From Carallia brachiata (Eukaryota > Streptophyta > Magnoliopsida > Malpighiales > Rhizophoraceae), in the NCBI GenBank assembly GCA_021464245.1, contig JADCRB010000069.1:1985092-2049091 (forward strand): a stretch of DNA of 64,000 bases, read 5' to 3'. Position numbers and translations under genes: made by a program. The notes under the pieces are model-generated. The model worked only from the letters and a program-made list of their open reading frames with translations. It made no database searches and had not been told where the DNA came from. Shown here one piece after another: positions 59,471 through 64,000 of the stretch. The first letter of the stretch is position 1; each line of letters opens with the position of its first letter.

Positions 59471-62400
59471 TTGTTTTTTTCTTTCAGGCAATTGTTTTGC
59501 TTCGTGTTTCAATCGAATTGAGCCAGGGGTTTTTCTGGGTAGAGACAGAGAGAGACACGGACTTAAAGGATGGAAGAAACTGGTTTGGATGTGGGGTGGG
59601 AGCTGGGTTTTGTCGTGGGATGAGGAATGGATAAGCAATTGATTGTGATGGTGTGGGGTTTACGTTTTTGTTTTTTTTATTGTTTGTTTGTGCATTTTTT
59701 TCTTTTTTCATAGAAAAAAAAGTGTCCCAGTAAGTATATGCCATCCTATTTGTGGATTGGAAGTAAATTCAAAATTTATTTGCTGATATATTTATTTAAA
59801 ATATTTTTTTTGTTTGTTGGTGCATTTGAGGAAGTTGGGACTGGATCTTGACGGTCATGTGGCCCCTATCCATACTTGATTTTTCTTTTCAATTCAATTG
59901 AGGAGTTGCTCCCAAAAAAAAAAAAAAAGAAAAAAAAAGAGGAGATCAAATTAATTACTATACTAAAAAAAGAAAACAAACTAATTATAAATAAAGTAAG
60001 AAATTCAAATCTAAAACTTTATAAGGTGTAAAATTTCAACCATAAATTTCATCCTAAAATTTTAAATTTTATAATTACTAATTTATATCTAATAGATTCC
60101 ATTGTCGGCAGGAGATGAGATTTTGTTGGTTTTTATTCTATTTTTAATAAAGCTAGATTCATTAATATCTAGAAGTTGGGCGTTCACACATAGTATCGTT
60201 AACAATTCACAGTTAAGAATGTTTACAATTCAGTTAATTGAACTGAATTATCATAATTATTTTTGAATTAAAATTTTTGATTATACAAAATTAAAAATTG
60301 TTTCCGAATTGAAATTTCGGTTAACTGAAAATTTTAATTTAATTTTGATTAATTGTCAGGTTATTTGAATTTAATAACAAAAAATTTTTAAATTATAATA
60401 TAAATGTAAACAAATATTTTTGATATATATTTTTTAAAAAAAGTATAACTATTATATATAAAAATAAATAAATGATTATTTGCAACGTAATAATATTTTG
60501 TTAATATTTATTTATTTATTAATAGTTATTGTATTAGTAATATTTTTTCTTATTATTAAAAAAATTACATATATATATATAATAACATTTTGATTCGGTT
60601 CAATTAACTACAAATTTTTAATATTATAAATTGAAACTGAACTGAAAATTTTAATTTTTTTTTGATTCAGTTAACTGATTAAAAAATTAATTTAATTAAC
60701 TGAAAATTTATTTCAGTTCGATTCGATTTTTTCAATTAACTAAAATTTTCAATTTTTTTTTTAACACTCTTCTACTCACAACTCATGCCCCAAATATTAT
60801 GAAGGACACGCTAACCCTAATAATGGCCAAAAAAAAAAGGACTAGATAATATTTTCCAGTTATCATTTCATTTCTGGGGCTTTTTTCTTAAAAAAAAAAG
60901 GAAAACTAGGTCGCATGTAGCTCTCTCTCTCTCTCTGTTTTTTTTTTTTTTGACCGACTCTGACTCTTTTATTGAAAACTCTGTTTTATTTTTCGTGGAT
61001 CGTAATGGCGTTGATGGTTCAGCTGTACTTGGATGATAGGACTCTGGAATCTGTAAATGGAAAATGCGAGCCTCATTTTCCCACGTTTGAAGCATGTGGA
61101 GTCGTTGGTCGCTTTGCTAGTGCTCGAATAGAACGGTGAGTCTTTTTTCATGAATGATGGTTTAATAAGGATAACGACGAATAATCTCATGTCTGAATTT
61201 ATATATAAGATAATTGATATTTTTGTCATGTTCTTTTTTTTCTTAAACATAAAGAAGAAAGAAAAAAGAGCTTGTGGAATTGTCGGGCCATATCTTGCAG
61301 GAGATTAATTAGAATAAGAATTGATACATGATCGAAAATAAATGATCAGAAGAAATATTTAGAATGTAATAAATTTAATTATTTATGTAATTAAATTAAT
61401 AAAATATATTATATTATATTATTATTTTATCTTTTATTATAAATTAATAAGATTACATAAATAATTAATTTTATTGTATTTTAAATACTTTTTTTTGAAT
61501 ATTTGTTTTTAATTGTCAATTAGTTTTCCTAAATTCCACACGGCAAACGATGCCACCCTTAGTTTTTTTTTTTTTTTTCTCTCCCTCTCTCCTTTGAATT
61601 TGAAAATGACATTTCTCGTTTGTACAAGATGACATGAGTTCTTTTTGCGATTAATGTACTTTTGCTGGAAGTTCATCGCTAAATCTTATTGGCCAGAATG
61701 ATGTTTTTCTTTACGTTGTAACTGTATATAAGGACATATGGACGACCTAGTTAAGTCGCCATCCATGGTTAATCAGCTCGAAAATTTTCTTTTGGTCCTA
61801 AATCAGGTCTAAATTAGTCTGCTGTCTGCATATTTCACAAAGGAGAGAAGGCACTACTGATCTAAATTTACTATGACAGCAAATTAATGATAATCCTTTG
61901 TGTAAACAATGTTTGGGCAATGTGCGAACCTGTATATTGCCTTTTTTTTTTTTTTTTTTAGACAAACAACTTAGAGTAACTCGAATATATAAAAAAAAAA
62001 AATTGTCTGAATTCACAATTTTATTATTTAAATATTGGGGTCATTTTTATCAAATGAGCCAAAATATTTTTTTTTCTGTAAAAATCCATATACACAGCAC
62101 AAGTTCTTATTCAAACAGCAACAATAACAAATTCTTAACATCAACTTTAATTATGGTCAAATACACGAACTTTTTGTATTATTTTATTCTATCGGGCACT
62201 AAGCCTTAATTCCAAATTTTCCACTTTCTTCATTTATTTGAGAAAATTCAAAAGAATTATTTTCTTACAGCAATAGCATAACCTAGCCTAGGATTCAGAC
62301 TTTGACTAATAAAATGAGTACATAAACTTTATCGACTATACTAACTAGTGCACAGTCGCACTATGTCTGAGTTTGACACTAAAGCCTTAAAGATTAACAG

Positions 62401-63309
62401 AGAAGTTTTCATATCTTATCTCAAAGATTGTGGGATTCCCTTTGGATTAGATTTCGGGCACAATTTGGGCCCACAAAGGTTGCCATTTGTTAATTGATTT
62501 CAAGGCGAATGACTGGGTGTGAGAAAATGAAATTTGTGATGACAAATTGTCTATTTGGACAAGAGAATATACTTGTCGCATAGCGTCAAGGTTGGCACTT
62601 AGCAGTTTTTTTCGCTAACAATTTCCCATATCGGGCCTAATCAGATGGACTCTTTCCACAAGATACTGGGCCTAAGAAGACTACAAAAAAAGGACCGGCT
62701 ACAATTATTAAATCTTATATTTTTTTTTATTTTTATTAAAGACAGACAATAGTCCGAACAGTCTAAGGTATACTCTGAAATACTCTTATTTGAGTACCTC
62801 ACCACCCCCCCCCCTTTCTCCTTATCCCTTCAGACGTTCAAATAATCACTAAGCTACTAGACTAAAAAAATTATATATATATATATATCTAATATATCCC
62901 ATTTTTAGTATAATTATTTGGAGCACTTATCTTAGAAAGTCTTAATTATATTCTTCTTTTTCAATCTTTCAGTCATTTTAACCCAAAAAAAAAATTTATA
63001 TGACTATATAAAATAATAATTAAATAAAAAATTAGTTTTTTTAAAATTTTTGTGCAAAGATTTGCACCTGATACTAAGAAAGAAAACAGTCGCTTTACTG
63101 AAACATATTTTAGTTAAAAAAATATATTATTCGTGTGTCTTTTTTGGAAGCCGGAGGTGCTGAAACTGAAACTATAAAATTATGTGCAGAAATAGAAGTG
63201 GATGAATGTGGTGCCATTCAAGAAGAAAACCCTCTCCCAGAAGATGTAATATATTTTATTGTCTAGAAATAGTGCTAGGCATAAAATTTACAAATGGCAA
63301 AGAAAGATT
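59471..63309. other. AT-rich intergenic DNA upstream of MAX2
   Basis: No supported gene. From about 60190 to 60770 there are repeated (G/C)AGTTAA(T/C)TGAA(C/A) and GGTT(C/A)A(A/C)TTAACT motifs with near-palindromic ends (AAGAATGTT on the left, AACACTCTT on the right). This suggests a degenerate DNA-transposon derivative, but no target duplication was found. Other content is poly-A/T runs, a (CT)n run near 60922 and an (AT)n run near 62872-62888. Confidence 0.45.
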
Positions 63310-63434
63310 TATTTTGATCGACGATCCCTTTGTTCATAGCCGAGTTTATCATCAAAAGCACCAATGACAACTTCAAGAGATTGCGGCTTTCGAATATCAT
63401 CTCCTTGTGATTTCCTCAATATATGAACAATACC
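63310..63434 (-). CDS. Possible terminal exon of an unidentified gene
   Basis: After the good acceptor TTGCAG (exon start 63434), an open frame of 41 codons reads IVHILRKSQGDDIRKPQSLE, then VVIGAFDDKLGYEQRDRRSK, and stops at TAA (63312-63310). Composition and codon use are protein-like, unlike the AT-rich surroundings, and a clean acceptor precedes it. Upstream exons would lie to the right, largely outside the window. I do not recognise the family and assign no function. Confidence 0.45.
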
Positions 63435-63508
63435 CTGCAAGCATATGTGTATGTTAGCTCCATTCAATCACAATTGAAGTTAGGGAATAATTATATAAAT
63501 ACAGAAAA

Positions 63509-63670
63509 ATGCAGACGCAAAATGCATAGCAATCGACCGATTATTTTGTGCAACTAACCGGTTAATGTTTGTAATAAATATGAACGTATTTTTTATTAAT
63601 TTTTTATTACAAACATTAATCGACCGGTTGAATAAATCAATTAGTCGATTGCTAGCCATTTGTTCTGCAT
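63509..63670. repeat. Foldback element or hairpin, 162 bp
   Basis: The left arm begins ATGCAGACGC and includes TAGCAATCGAC, AACCGG and TTAATGTTTGTAATA. The inverted right arm has ATGCAGAAC, TAGCAATCGAC, AACCGG and TTAATGTTTGTAATA in the same order. The arms are about 65-70 bp with a few mismatches around a loop of about 25 nt. It is either a short foldback MITE or, if transcribed, a miRNA-like stem. It lies in the presumed intron just upstream of the exon at 63310. Confidence 0.75.
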
Positions 63671-64000
63671 CTACTAGTGGGACTTATCTTGTAACAAGTG
63701 CAGTGAATTTAAAAGGACCCTTTGCGAATTGACTATAAAAAGCCCCTCTTGAATGTAGAAACTTTTCTCTACTGTCGACAGATAATCACTTAGCAATTGC
63801 AGAGATTAGGGAAAGTAAACCAATGAAGAACAAGCTTAGTAGCAATTGAAGTGGCATGCTTTATTGTTACAAATTGATGCGTTGCAAAAGCTGTAGGGGG
63901 AAAGAAAATGAAATGCCAACATATTCAATAAAAGGAGTATCACACTTCCATTATAAGGTAGTATATATAATGCCAATAAGCCAGGGCAGTAATGAATTTA

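Noticed and set aside
1..64000. CRISPR arrays, operons, phage or prokaryotic islands
   Set aside because: No regularly spaced repeats or prokaryotic gene organisation. All convincing genes are intron-containing plant families or the known intronless MAX2.

Overview
This window is nuclear genomic DNA from a eudicot plant, probably a woody rosid. The evidence is AT-rich, repeat-dense intergenic DNA, GT-AG introns, and plant-specific gene families: a PIF bHLH factor, the F-box protein MAX2, a plant Raf-like kinase, a peroxisomal-type polyamine oxidase, DUF688 and DUF1664. I cannot name the species. Exon coordinates below were built by hand from splice signals, reading-frame continuity and family knowledge.

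Layout. (1) 1-4.2 kb, minus: polyamine oxidase of the PAO2/PAO3 type, ten exons visible, last few codons beyond the left edge. (2) 4.2-13.5 kb: gene-free, AT-rich, with a promoter-like patch near 9.1-9.5 kb and a 22-base poly-G run. (3) 13.5-16.1 kb, minus: PIF4/PIF5-type phytochrome-interacting bHLH factor, seven coding exons. (4) 16.2-27.4 kb: gene-free, with another promoter-like patch, a LINE 3' remnant, a probable hAT-like element and a Mutator-type MITE. (5) 27.4-29.8 kb, minus: DUF688 protein gene whose conserved C-terminus lies in a shifted frame. (6) 30.6-34.3 kb: intergenic, with a second Mutator-type MITE. (7) 34.4-38.9 kb, minus: DUF1664 gene with 12 exons, a GC-AG intron, a premature stop and a one-base frameshift. 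(8) 39-43.9 kb: intergenic, with a clean SINE bounded by a 12-bp target duplication. (9) 43.9-55.8 kb, plus: Raf-like protein kinase, 16 coding exons, 814 aa, with a spliced upstream ORF and a TRIM retrotransposon in its first coding intron. (10) 57.1-59.3 kb, minus: intronless MAX2, convergent with the kinase. (11) 59.3-64 kb: AT-rich DNA, a foldback element and a possible terminal exon of an unidentified gene.

The genes do not form an operon-like unit. PIF4/5 and MAX2 both act in light and hormone control of seedling and shoot growth, but nothing here shows that their proximity is functional. Four genes (PAO, PIF, Raf kinase, MAX2) read cleanly. The two adjacent genes of unknown function (DUF688, DUF1664) carry reading-frame lesions, which suggests either decay of redundant duplicates or local assembly error. 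I found no CRISPR, prokaryotic or viral feature and no convincing undescribed system. The most interesting leads are the spliced uORF of the kinase, the lesions in the two DUF genes and the well-preserved small retroelements.
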